In this document: positions 9,835 to 17,576 of the stretch, piece by piece | Layout of the letters: each line of letters begins with the position of its first letter | Position numbering within the stretch: the stretch's first letter is position 1 | Source of the DNA: Mycobacterium colombiense | Lineage (GTDB): Bacteria; Actinomycetota; Actinomycetes; Mycobacteriales; Mycobacteriaceae | Length of the DNA: 64,000 nucleotides | NCBI RefSeq assembly: GCF_001672755.1 | Contig: NZ_LZKI01000080.1 | Location: 49,798-113,797, forward strand | Direction of reading: 5' to 3' | Notes under the pieces: model-generated | What the model was told of the DNA's origin: nothing | What the model saw: only the letters and a program-made list of their open reading frames with translations | Databases searched by the model: none | Program-made: the position numbers and the translations under genes

Positions 9835-10838
9835 GTAGTCAATCCCTTGCTCTCGAACGCGAATTCGGTGATGGTGGCGCCGGCGCCCTCGAGAGCTTCG
9901 ATGAGTCGGTGCTTTTTGGCGAAGTCGCAGAACAGCAGGATGTATCCCCCACCACCCGCGCCGGTGAGCTTGCCGCCCAATGCGCCGTTTTTCCGAGCGA
10001 GGTCATAGAGGTCGTCGATGCGCTCGTTGGTGATGTAGGGCGACATGCGTTTCTTCTGATTCCAGGCCTCGCCGAGCAGCGCGCCGAAGTCGTTCAGTTT
10101 GCCCGTCAGCAGCGCCGCCTTCATCGCGACCGCCAGATCCTTCTGGGCCCGCAGGCCCGCCAGGGTGTCATCGGAACCCGTTGTGGCGCGCCGAGTCTGG
10201 TCCTCGATCACGCGCGCGGAGTCGCGGGTGATGCCCGTGTAGCACAGCAGCAGGCTGAGCTCGAGCTCGAAGGCCGTCTCGTCGCGGATTCGCAGGGGGT
10301 TGACGATCACCCGGTCGGTGAACTCGATGAAGTTAAAACCGCCGAACGTCGCGGCGTACATGTCCTGCAGGCCGCCCGCGATGCCCAGGTCGTCGCGTTC
10401 GATGGCGCACGCCAGCTGGGCGGTCTCGTACTCGCCCATCGGCACCCGGTAGTGCTCGGCGAGCAGGCCGGTGAGGGCGACCATCATCGTCGACGACGAG
10501 CCCAGTCCCGAGCCGGGTGGAGCGCTGGAACGCAGCACCAGGTCGTAGCCGTCCGTGCCGTCGCGGCCGAACCTGCGCACCGCGGCCTTGATCAGGTCGA
10601 GGCTGCCGTCGTAGAGGATCTCGTTGTCCAGCGTCATCTCGTGCGTGGTCTTGAAGTCCACCGACTCGATGCTGACCCGGCGATCGGTACGCGGCGCGAG
10701 CGATCCCTGGGCGTAGCGATCGATGGTGGCCGACAGGACGCAGCCGCCTTCGGTCGTCGGGAACGGCGGGACGTCCGTGCCGCCGCCGGCGAACGAGATC
10801 CGCAGCGGCGCTCGCGCGCGAATTCGTGGGCGTGTCAT
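9822..10838 (-). CDS. hddA: D-glycero-alpha-D-manno-heptose-7-phosphate kinase
   Basis: A 338-aa GHMP-family kinase, first gene of the heptose operon. It has the N-terminal APLRISFAGGGTDVPPF, the ATP-binding loop GSGLGSSSTMMVALTG and the C-terminal KLTGAGGGGYIL glycine motif. It is expected to phosphorylate heptose 7-phosphate at C1, the step before GmhB. ATG 10838 (MTRPRIRARAPLR) fits the family start; the longer frame to 10901 lacks the motif context. No hddC-type nucleotidyltransferase is visible within the window, so GDP-heptose formation would need a gene elsewhere. Confidence 0.9.
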   Translation of the reverse strand: MTRPRIRARAPLRISFAGGGTDVPPFPTTEGGCVLSATIDRYAQGSLAPRTDRRVSIESVDFKTTHEMTLDNEILYDGSLDLIKAAVRRFGRDGTDGYDLVLRSSAPPGSGLGSSSTMMVALTGLLAEHYRVPMGEYETAQLACAIERDDLGIAGGLQDMYAATFGGFNFIEFTDRVIVNPLRIRDETAFELELSLLLCYTGITRDSARVIEDQTRRATTGSDDTLAGLRAQKDLAVAMKAALLTGKLNDFGALLGEAWNQKKRMSPYITNERIDDLYDLARKNGALGGKLTGAGGGGYILLFCDFAKKHRLIEALEGAGATITEFAFESKGLTTWQA

Positions 10839-10960
10839 GGGGATTCGCTTTGTTCCGGCAGCGAATTTCGAGAGACCACGCCCGCCACGTGCCAATCCCA
10901 TCGTTCGGCGTCCTGAAGCGTCGCCAGCCTAACAGGGTGATCAGCGCGGTCGTCGGGTTT

Positions 10961-12085
10961 TCAGGTGATCCTTTGACTTGGCTGCAACACGAAATCGACG
11001 ACGATCGCGGCCATGTCGTCGAGCGCATGGCGGGCGATGACCTCATAGCCGTGGGTGCTGAGCGTGGGCAGGCACAGCAGGCCGGCGCGGGCGGTCAGCC
11101 CGTAGGCCTTGGCGTGCGAGGCGTCGGATTCGAAGGCGCCCAGTGCGGCCGGCTGCGGCGACAGCTCCAGATCTGTGGCGATCTTCAGGAGCCGGTCGGC
11201 GACCTCCTTGTCGTAGATGCACAACGCGTCCATGTAGCCGATGATCGGCCCGCCGGTGACGCTGGTGTTGTATTCGCGTTCGGTGGGGCCGACTTCCAGG
11301 GCCAGGGTGAGGTCGCCGGGCAGGTGCGAGCTGGCATATGTGCCGCCCACCCCGCCGATCTCTTCGTTGGTGGTGAACACGATGTAGACGTCGTCGGCGG
11401 GTCGTTGCCCGCGCTCGTGCAGCACACGCGCGGCTCGCAGCAGAGCGGTCACCGCGGCGCGGTCGTCGAGGAAGTAAGAGCCGACGTAGCCGCCGATCTC
11501 GACCAGATCCCTCTTGCTGCGTTCCACGCACACCCGGGTGCCGGCGTGCACTCCCGCGGCGCTCAGCTCCTCGGTGCTGCGTCCGGTGAAGACGTAGACG
11601 TGCTGCCAGTCCAGCGCGCGGTCGCCCTGGTCGGGCTTGGTCTCCCAGATTCGGTGGCTCTCGATGGTGGTGTGCTCGGAGCCGAGAGTCAGTACCGCGG
11701 TGAGGGTTTCGTTGTCACCGAGCACGGCGACCGGGCCCAGTCCGAAGTTGCCCGGATACATTGTCCCGAGCTGCGTCAGATGCAGTGTGCCATCGAATTC
11801 CACGCGCTTGACGATCATGGATATTTCGTCCATGTGCGCCATCACCCGCGTTGCGGTACCGGGATCGGACGTCGTCCGGTGGCGGTGGTCGTGCGCGCCG
11901 GCATCGGCGGCCGAGGGGTCGGCGGCGATATAGCCGATCAAGTTCCCGGCGTCATCGGTCCACATGTCGTCGACGACGGATTCCAGCTCGCGGGCGCAAA
12001 CGGCGCGGACCGCGTCCTCCTGGCCGGGCGGCCCGTAGGTCCCAACGAGTTCTTGCAGCAGGTCGTCGGTCGAGTCGTGCGCCAT
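10961..12085 (-). CDS. M42-family (glutamyl-type) aminopeptidase
   Basis: A 374-aa di-metal exopeptidase. Likely zinc ligands can be read in order: His in MAHMDEI, Asp in YFLDDRAA, the catalytic Glu pair in TNEEIGGVGG, an acidic residue in ALEVGPTERE and His in STHGYE. The TTNEEIGG segment is typical of M42 peptidases (PepA, FrvX, tetrahedral aminopeptidase). The start is ATG 12085. It stands alone between the heptose operon and the Rieske oxygenase gene, on the same strand as both, with over 80 bases to each side. Intracellular peptide turnover is the likely role. Confidence 0.88.
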   Translation of the reverse strand: MAHDSTDDLLQELVGTYGPPGQEDAVRAVCARELESVVDDMWTDDAGNLIGYIAADPSAADAGAHDHRHRTTSDPGTATRVMAHMDEISMIVKRVEFDGTLHLTQLGTMYPGNFGLGPVAVLGDNETLTAVLTLGSEHTTIESHRIWETKPDQGDRALDWQHVYVFTGRSTEELSAAGVHAGTRVCVERSKRDLVEIGGYVGSYFLDDRAAVTALLRAARVLHERGQRPADDVYIVFTTNEEIGGVGGTYASSHLPGDLTLALEVGPTEREYNTSVTGGPIIGYMDALCIYDKEVADRLLKIATDLELSPQPAALGAFESDASHAKAYGLTARAGLLCLPTLSTHGYEVIARHALDDMAAIVVDFVLQPSQRIT

Positions 12086-12165
12086 CGGATCCTCTCCATC
12101 TTGGGTTCAGAGGATCAGTACCCGCGCTCGGCTGCGGCTACCCAACAGCGAGCAACAAACGCTGT

Positions 12166-13335
12166 TCAGGCCAGCGCGACGCCCAGTTCTTGGGCGAACA
12201 CCTTGATCATGTGCTGGACGGCGATTTCGTTGCGTCCGATGATCATGTGGTCGTGCTGGCCGTGCCGGACGCCCTCGCCGCACTGGGGCAGCATGGCGAA
12301 GTCCTCGTCGCGTACGGCCGCGTGCACCCCTTCGAAGACGGTGTCGTAGGCCGCTCTCATCTCGTCGTTGGTGGCCGGGATGCGTCCCATCCAGCTGTGC
12401 CGGACCGTGCAGCGGGTCGGTTCACCGGCGGGCAACATGTCGATGATCTCCACGCCTACCGGGCTGTTGGCCAGGATGAGGTTCGGATACAGCCAATAGA
12501 TCACGCCCATGTTCGTCGAGGGGTCCAGCGACGCCGTGGGGTCGGTGTCCGCGTTGGTGATCCAGGTGAACGGAAACCCGATGCGGTGATGCTTACCGAA
12601 TTCGTCGTAGACCATCGTGTTCGCCAGGGTGTTCTGCCCGATGAGGCTCTCTCCGTGCACATATGGGAAGTGATAGCCCTCGGCAAAGGCTTCCAACGCG
12701 CCCTTCCAGGACACTTCGGACATGAATTCGCGTTGCGTGTGGTAGCCGTACGACTCGTAGTTCCACAGCGCCAGTTCGGCGCCGAAGTCACCGAGATGGG
12801 CGTCGAGGTCGATGGTCGCGTCCGCGGTCAGCACCGCCCAGATGAACCCGTGCCGCTCCTCGGAGGGCAACTCCACCAGGCCGTAGTCCTTGGTGTCCAT
12901 CGAATCGAAGCCGGCCTTGCCCGGGACGGTGAACAATTCGCCGGTGTTGCGGTAGGTCCAGGCGTGATATGGGCAGACGAACCGCGAGGCGTTGCCCGAG
13001 CCGCAGGCCGGCATCGCGCCGCGGTGCCGACAGTAGTTGAGCAGGACGTGGCTGGCGCCGGTGCGGTCGCGGGTGACCAGCAGCGAGTCGCCCAGCACCG
13101 AGCGCACCACGTAGTCGTTCTTGTTGGGCACCTGGGCCGACGGGACGATGGCCAGCGGCACCCGGCGCAGGATCTGGGATTCCTCGATCTCGGTGATCTT
13201 GGGGTCGCGGTAGTAGTGCAGCGGCACCCGCAGCTCACGTTCGGCCAGGTCGGTCGTCTTGTCCAGGGCGTGACGCAGGCCCCGCCGCGTCAGCGTCTCG
13301 TCGGTTCCGCTCACCGGCTTGTCGATCGTCGTCAC
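12166..13335 (-). CDS. Rieske non-heme iron aromatic-ring oxygenase, alpha subunit
   Basis: A 389-aa oxygenase component. The Rieske [2Fe-2S] site is C-R-H followed by C-P-Y-H (CRHRGAMPACG and FVCPYHAW), and the mononuclear iron site is in EGYHFPYVHGESL. Such enzymes hydroxylate ring substrates with electrons from a reductase; no reductase or ferredoxin gene is adjacent. GTG 13335 is chosen over the longer frame at 13371 because GAAGGAG stands a few bases upstream. It is divergent from a TetR gene, with an AT-rich inverted repeat between, so repression by that TetR is likely. The substrate is unknown. Confidence 0.88.
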   Translation of the reverse strand: MTTIDKPVSGTDETLTRRGLRHALDKTTDLAERELRVPLHYYRDPKITEIEESQILRRVPLAIVPSAQVPNKNDYVVRSVLGDSLLVTRDRTGASHVLLNYCRHRGAMPACGSGNASRFVCPYHAWTYRNTGELFTVPGKAGFDSMDTKDYGLVELPSEERHGFIWAVLTADATIDLDAHLGDFGAELALWNYESYGYHTQREFMSEVSWKGALEAFAEGYHFPYVHGESLIGQNTLANTMVYDEFGKHHRIGFPFTWITNADTDPTASLDPSTNMGVIYWLYPNLILANSPVGVEIIDMLPAGEPTRCTVRHSWMGRIPATNDEMRAAYDTVFEGVHAAVRDEDFAMLPQCGEGVRHGQHDHMIIGRNEIAVQHMIKVFAQELGVALA

Positions 13336-13367
13336 CCTGTCTCCTTCGCCTCGATACTTCGGACCAT

Positions 13368-13390
13368 ACAATCATTATCGTTTGTATTGT
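13368..13390. promoter_or_regulatory. AT-rich inverted repeat between divergent Rieske and TetR genes
   Basis: The ends ACAAT and ATTGT form 5-bp arms around an AT-rich centre in otherwise G+C-rich DNA. It lies 33 bases upstream of the Rieske oxygenase start and 18-36 bases upstream of the candidate TetR starts, the usual place for a TetR operator. The arms are short, so this is a candidate only. Confidence 0.45.
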
Positions 13391-13425
13391 CAAGGTCGGC
13401 ACCTGGTATGTGCGACGATCACGCC

Positions 13426-14034
13426 ATGCGCCGGCACGGCTGGTCGGGTGACATCCCGGCCGACGACGATGAGGCGGTCGCACGCATCCTGGGCGCGACC
13501 CGCAGCGCCATCGACGCGCGCGGGACCGTGAGCGTCTCCGAGGTCGCGTCCACGCTGGGCGTGACGCGGCAGACGATCTACCGGTACTTCCCCACCCACG
13601 AGGCACTACTGGGCGCGACGGCACTGTCCGCCGTCGACGGGTTCCTGGATCGCCTTGCGGCGCACCTGGGTTCGATCACCGATCCCACCCAGGCGGTCGT
13701 CGAGGGCATCGCCTACACGTTCGAGCAACTCGCGCACGACAAGTACCTCGGCCTGGTGTTCCAGCCCGGCAAGGCCAGCGCGTTCACCGCGGGCGTCACG
13801 TCCGACATGGCCATTTCGTTCGGCCGGACGATCCTGCAGCGATTCGACGTCGATTGGGCCGCAGCGGGATTCGCCGAGGGCAGACTCGACGAGCTGGTCG
13901 AGATCATGCTGCGCACCCTGCAGTCACTGATCGTCGACCCGGGCCGTCCGCCGCGCGCCGGACGGGAGCTGCGACGGTTCCTCGACGACTGGATCGCGCC
14001 GTCGGTGCGCGCCCACGCCGCCGTCGAGCGCTGA
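13426..14034 (+). CDS. TetR-family transcriptional regulator
   Basis: About 202 aa. The N-terminal helix-turn-helix is typical: GTVSVSEVASTLGVTRQTIYRYFPTHEAL, with VTRQTIYRYF as the recognition helix. The C-terminal ligand domain is not assignable to a known subfamily. Two starts are possible: ATG 13426 (MRRHGWSGD) or ATG 13408, which has AAGGTC about 10 bases upstream; I list the shorter. It is divergent from the Rieske oxygenase gene and most likely controls it. Confidence 0.85.
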   Translation: MRRHGWSGDIPADDDEAVARILGATRSAIDARGTVSVSEVASTLGVTRQTIYRYFPTHEALLGATALSAVDGFLDRLAAHLGSITDPTQAVVEGIAYTFEQLAHDKYLGLVFQPGKASAFTAGVTSDMAISFGRTILQRFDVDWAAAGFAEGRLDELVEIMLRTLQSLIVDPGRPPRAGRELRRFLDDWIAPSVRAHAAVER

Positions 14035-14045
14035 GCGCCCCAGGG

Positions 14046-14138
14046 CTACCTTCCCGTGAATAGCGGTTCGCGCTTGGGGGCGAAGGCGGCCAACCCCGTG
14101 AAGCCCGCGGCAACATCGCCGCGAATCACTCGGAGAAT
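14046..14138 (-). pseudogene. C-terminal remnant of an enoyl-CoA hydratase
   Basis: Reading the minus strand down to the TAG at 14046 gives a short frame ending GLAAFAPKREPLFTGR, the usual closing motif of crotonase-family proteins (AFxEKRxPxFTGR). Upstream in the same frame there is a stop at 14139-14141 and no further crotonase sequence in any frame. I read it as the last 30 codons of a lost echA-type gene. It is too short for certainty. Confidence 0.55.
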
Positions 14139-14311
14139 TCAGAGCACCACCCTCAGTGGGGCTACGGGTTGTGGTGGGCCCCAGCGATTGTCGCCGACCG
14201 ATCGTCGATTTCACATATCAGACCAGCCTCGCGTGGGCGAAGCACTCCTCCAGCCTCTGGCTTCGTCCGACGCGGCATCCGCTGAGATCAGCATGGCCCT
14301 AGCTGATTTCG

Positions 14312-14818
14312 TCAGACTGCCTCGTCCTCGACGTCCGCCACGAAATGGGTGATGCTCGGATGCAGATGTCGCTGTAGCTCCTCAGCGGAGAACTGCATGC
14401 GATCGGCCTCCGAAAGGAGATCAGACTGCGCGGCTGAGGGTTCGTAGACCAATCGGGTGTTTTTCGGTGCCCTCGGCTCGCGCACCGCCTTACGCTTTTT
14501 CAGACGCATCAGTTCGGGATGCATCTTCTTCCGCTGCGAGGGAGGGACGAGCGCACCACGGTTAGAGGCCCTCATACCGAGCTTGTCCGCGACCTCCCAA
14601 ACCTGACCAGTCTTCAACCGGTAGCGCCAAGCGATTTGCGAAATCGTGTACCACCCCCGTGGCATCCGCCAGACCCAGCCCGCGACGGTAATCACCGTCA
14701 ACACGATCGCCAGGGTCGTTTCAGGCCGGAACAGTTTTCCGGAGAACATGATTGCCGCGAGCCCGACTACCAGCATGACGACGAGAGCTGACACGAAGAG
14801 AACGTGTGTCGGGCTCAC
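14312..14818 (-). CDS. Membrane protein of unknown function
   Basis: A 168-aa protein with two adjacent hydrophobic segments near the N-terminus (THVLFVSALVVMLVVGLAA and TTLAIVLTVITVAGWVW). A basic C-terminal half follows, with a KKRKAVREPRAPK stretch and an acidic tail VADVEDEAV. GTG 14818 is preferred to the longer frame at 14929 because a perfect AAGGAGG sits 4-5 bases upstream. The middle (WYTISQIAWRYRLKTGQVWEVADKLG) might be a small helical domain. I do not recognise the family. It is divergent from the P450 gene. Confidence 0.65.
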   Translation of the reverse strand: MSPTHVLFVSALVVMLVVGLAAIMFSGKLFRPETTLAIVLTVITVAGWVWRMPRGWYTISQIAWRYRLKTGQVWEVADKLGMRASNRGALVPPSQRKKMHPELMRLKKRKAVREPRAPKNTRLVYEPSAAQSDLLSEADRMQFSAEELQRHLHPSITHFVADVEDEAV

Positions 14819-15124
14819 GCCGCCTCCTTGCGTTGCATCGCGAGTATGTCCAACGGTCTCAGAACCCACCCGCGGTGTAACCGCGACACGCCGTAGCGTC
14901 ACCGGCTCGAGACCCGCCCCCTGGCTCATCCGGGATGGTCGCTGCAGCGATTGGTCGGCCCCGCACCGGGCCCCAGAGATCCTCCGCGGCGGTGACGACC
15001 AGCTGGTCCGCCAGTTCCCATGTCACGGCGGTGTTGCGCCAGGCGGATTGCGATGGCCTAAGATCGGACGAAGTGACAGCCAACTGCCGGTTATGCCGGC
15101 CTAAAGCTGATACGGAGGGGGCAA
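14819..15124. other. Intergenic region between divergent genes
   Basis: These 306 bases separate the membrane-protein start from the P450 start. The only element I can support is the strong ribosome site GGAGGGGG 4-9 bases before the P450 ATG. Short frames are present but none has a recognisable protein. Confidence 0.5.
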
Positions 15125-16354
15125 ATGCCCGTCAGCATCTCCAGCCCGAGCGTGTTCGATGCGGGCCTGCCGACGATCGAGTACGACGTCGCCACCGCCA
15201 CACCCGAGCAGGTCTATCCGCAGCTGTTGGCGGCGCAGCGACAAGCGCCGATCGCGCTGGGACCTTATGGGCCCGAGGTGCTCTCCTACGAGCTCGTCCG
15301 AACGATACTGCGGGACAATCGTTTCCAGATCCCACCCGGCTACATCCTCGCCGTCCAGGGCATCACCTCCGGCCCGCTGTGGGACAAGGTCGTCAACTCG
15401 TTGTTGGGCATGGAGGGCGCCAAACACCAGCGCGTACGCAGTGTCGTGTCGAAGGCGTTCACGCCCCGCGCGGTCGAACGCCTGCACACCACCATCACCG
15501 AGGTCATCGACGAACTCGTCGAACCGATCAGCCGCCGGGGTCAGTGCGACGTCGTCACCGACGTCGCGCGGCCCTACCCCGTGCCCATCATCTGCGCGCT
15601 GCTCGGTGCGCCCCGCGAAGACTGGCAACGGTTTTCGCTGTGGGCCGACGACATCTTCAAGGCCTTCAACTTCACTTTCACCGCCGATGACGGGCCCGGC
15701 GTGATGCGCGCGTGGGGCGAACTCGACGACTACGTCGACGACGTGATCGCGCGGCGTCGCCATACCCTGACCGACGACCTACTCTCCGACCTGATCCGCG
15801 CCGAACACGACGGGGACCGGCTCGACGCCGGGGAGTTGCGCATGCTCGCCGCCGCGCTACTGCTCGCGGGCACCGACACCACACGCAATCAGGTGGCTGC
15901 GTCCATCGGGGTGCTCTGCGAGCACCCGGACCAGTGGGAGCTCTTGCGACACGCTCCCGAGTTGGCGATGACCGCCGTCGAAGAGACCATGCGGCACTCC
16001 CCGATCGCCACCACCTTGTTGCGCGTCGTGGCCGAGGACGTCGAACTCGCTGGGGTCCACTTTCCTCAGGGGACGCTGGTGTTCGCGAATACCGCTGCGG
16101 CCAATCGTGATCCAGCGATCTACCACGACCCCAACCGGTTCGACATCACCCGTGAGGGATTGCCACCGGTGCTCAATTTCGGTGCGGGCGTGCACTACTG
16201 CCTCGGTGCGAACCTGGCGCGGCGCGAAATCGCCGAAGCGCTGAATACCGTTACTCGCCGACTCGCGAACCCGCGTAAGAACGGGCCATCGCCGTGGAAG
16301 CCGGTTGTGGGCCTCAGCGGGCCGGCGAACCTGCCCATCGCCTTCGACACCTGA
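15125..16354 (+). CDS. Cytochrome P450
   Basis: A 409-aa bacterial class I P450. It has the I-helix oxygen-binding motif AGTDTTRNQ, the K-helix ExxR in EETMRHSP and the heme-binding loop FGAGVHYCLG with Cys359 as proximal ligand. No transmembrane segment. The start ATG 15125 is preceded by GGAGGGGG. It would need a ferredoxin and reductase, and none is adjacent. The CYP family number cannot be assigned by eye. It is followed after 52 bases by a small membrane-protein gene and sits at the edge of the catabolic genes, so substrate hydroxylation there is plausible but unproven. Confidence 0.92.
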   Translation: MPVSISSPSVFDAGLPTIEYDVATATPEQVYPQLLAAQRQAPIALGPYGPEVLSYELVRTILRDNRFQIPPGYILAVQGITSGPLWDKVVNSLLGMEGAKHQRVRSVVSKAFTPRAVERLHTTITEVIDELVEPISRRGQCDVVTDVARPYPVPIICALLGAPREDWQRFSLWADDIFKAFNFTFTADDGPGVMRAWGELDDYVDDVIARRRHTLTDDLLSDLIRAEHDGDRLDAGELRMLAAALLLAGTDTTRNQVAASIGVLCEHPDQWELLRHAPELAMTAVEETMRHSPIATTLLRVVAEDVELAGVHFPQGTLVFANTAAANRDPAIYHDPNRFDITREGLPPVLNFGAGVHYCLGANLARREIAEALNTVTRRLANPRKNGPSPWKPVVGLSGPANLPIAFDT

Positions 16355-16406
16355 CGGGTCGAACGTTCGGTTCTGCCCATCCTCGTCCTAGGAGCCCACG
16401 AAGATC

Positions 16407-16679
16407 ATGGCGGTGCTGTTGCTGGTCCTCAAGATTGCGTTGATCGCTCTCATCGTCGGGGGCACGGTCGCTCTGATCGCCCGGGGTGTCAGACGCTCAC
16501 GAGCGAATCGACTGAACCCACAGTGGAAGGGGTATACCGGTCAGCCCGGGTACGAGGCGTCCGCGCGTGGCGCCATGCCGAATACACCGCTTCCCGAATG
16601 GGCCTACTGGGATGACGAAGGCGACGACCATCACGGCGCCGCGGAGGGTGCGGAAAACCCCGCCGTCAGGGAAGATTGA
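16407..16679 (+). CDS. Small single-span membrane protein
   Basis: A 90-aa protein with one N-terminal hydrophobic helix (LLLVLKIALIALIVGGTVALIA), a basic stop-transfer region (RGVRRSRANR) and an acidic, hydrophilic tail. AGGAG lies about 12 bases before ATG 16407. It may be cotranscribed with the P450. Its last 14 bases overlap the end of the convergent TetR gene. No family recognised. Confidence 0.6.
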   Translation: MAVLLLVLKIALIALIVGGTVALIARGVRRSRANRLNPQWKGYTGQPGYEASARGAMPNTPLPEWAYWDDEGDDHHGAAEGAENPAVRED

Positions 16680-17283
16680 TCCGCCAGTACAGTCCCACAA
16701 GGAAGTCCGCGAGCTGGGTTGCGGTCATGTCAAGAAGTCCTTCAGCCCACGCGATCAACAGTTCCGAAGCCGCCCCTGTCAAGGCAAAAGTCTTCGTCCG
16801 CGTCTCCAGGGGGCTGCTTTCAAAGTCACCCACATCGGTTCCCGACCACCGGAAGAAGTTCTCGGCAGCACGCACGAGGATTTCGTTGCGGCGAGAGCTA
16901 GCGCGTCCGCCCTTACCGAGCGCCTCGACAAAGATGATGCGGATCGTACGGGGATCGCCGGCCAACACATCGACAGATGTTCGGAGTACGACAGACAGCC
17001 TCGACACGGCGTCATCGCGCACCTCGACGACTGCGGCGTTCACGGCACTCTCAACAGTCTCCATAGTGAGCTCCAGCACCGCATCGAACAACGCGTTCAA
17101 GTCGCTGAAGCTTTCGTAGAAGTACCGCTCCGTCAGTCCGGATTCAACGACCACATCTTTGACCCGGGCGGAACCGGATGCCGCAGAACCGAACACGTTC
17201 ATGCCGGCCCCGATCAACTTCCGGCGTCGCTCAGCGATCCGCTGTTCACCCGTTATTCCGCCGTATACGCGGCCAGCCGACAC
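16666..17283 (-). CDS. TetR-family regulator, paralog of the one at 62947
   Basis: A 205-aa TetR protein with a standard HTH (ARVKDVVVESGLTERYFYESF, recognition helix ERYFYESF). Hand alignment with the protein at 62947-63564 shows about 32 differences in 205 residues with no gaps (about 84% identity), and the ribosome-site region TAGGAGCGAAC before the GTG start is also shared. The pair must be a recent duplication. It lies downstream of an SDR remnant and an amidohydrolase gene on the same strand. It could bind the CTGACA-N8-TGTCAG elements, but this is not shown. Confidence 0.88.
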   Translation of the reverse strand: MSAGRVYGGITGEQRIAERRRKLIGAGMNVFGSAASGSARVKDVVVESGLTERYFYESFSDLNALFDAVLELTMETVESAVNAAVVEVRDDAVSRLSVVLRTSVDVLAGDPRTIRIIFVEALGKGGRASSRRNEILVRAAENFFRWSGTDVGDFESSPLETRTKTFALTGAASELLIAWAEGLLDMTATQLADFLVGLYWRINLP

Positions 17284-17298
17284 GTTCGCTCCTACCGG

Positions 17299-17520
17299 TT
17301 AAGTTGTGCAGCCCAAGCATAGTGGTGACGGTCGATGTCGCCCGACCAACGGCATTCGGTCCAGATTTCTGGAGCTGGAATTCTTGCATGACGGCGCTCG
17401 CCACGAGAGTCGTGCGTGATAAACCACGGCGCCCTCAGCGGCCCGCGCCGCACGCGAACCACCCTGCCCGCCATCGGCACCCGTGATGAATGCGACCCTG
17501 TCTTCAAGCTGTCCCGTCAT
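17299..17520 (-). pseudogene. N-terminal remnant of a short-chain dehydrogenase
   Basis: The frame from ATG 17520 begins MTGQLEDRVAFITGADGGQG, the cofactor-binding start of an SDR of the type often linked to mycofactocin. After about 32 residues SDR similarity stops (EGAVVYHARLSW...), and no NAG, YxxxK or C-terminal half follows. The gene is therefore truncated by deletion or rearrangement next to the TetR start. It lies between the amidohydrolase stop and the TetR gene on the same strand. Confidence 0.65.
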
Positions 17521-17576
17521 GCATAACCGCCCTCGACCAACGGTCCGCGCGAATCACGCTGTCGACATCACGCGCT

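Noticed and set aside
12086..13300. The long plus-strand frame (11851-14034) covering the Rieske gene
   Set aside because: Only its last 200 codons (TetR) are real; the rest is a high-G+C shadow of minus-strand genes.
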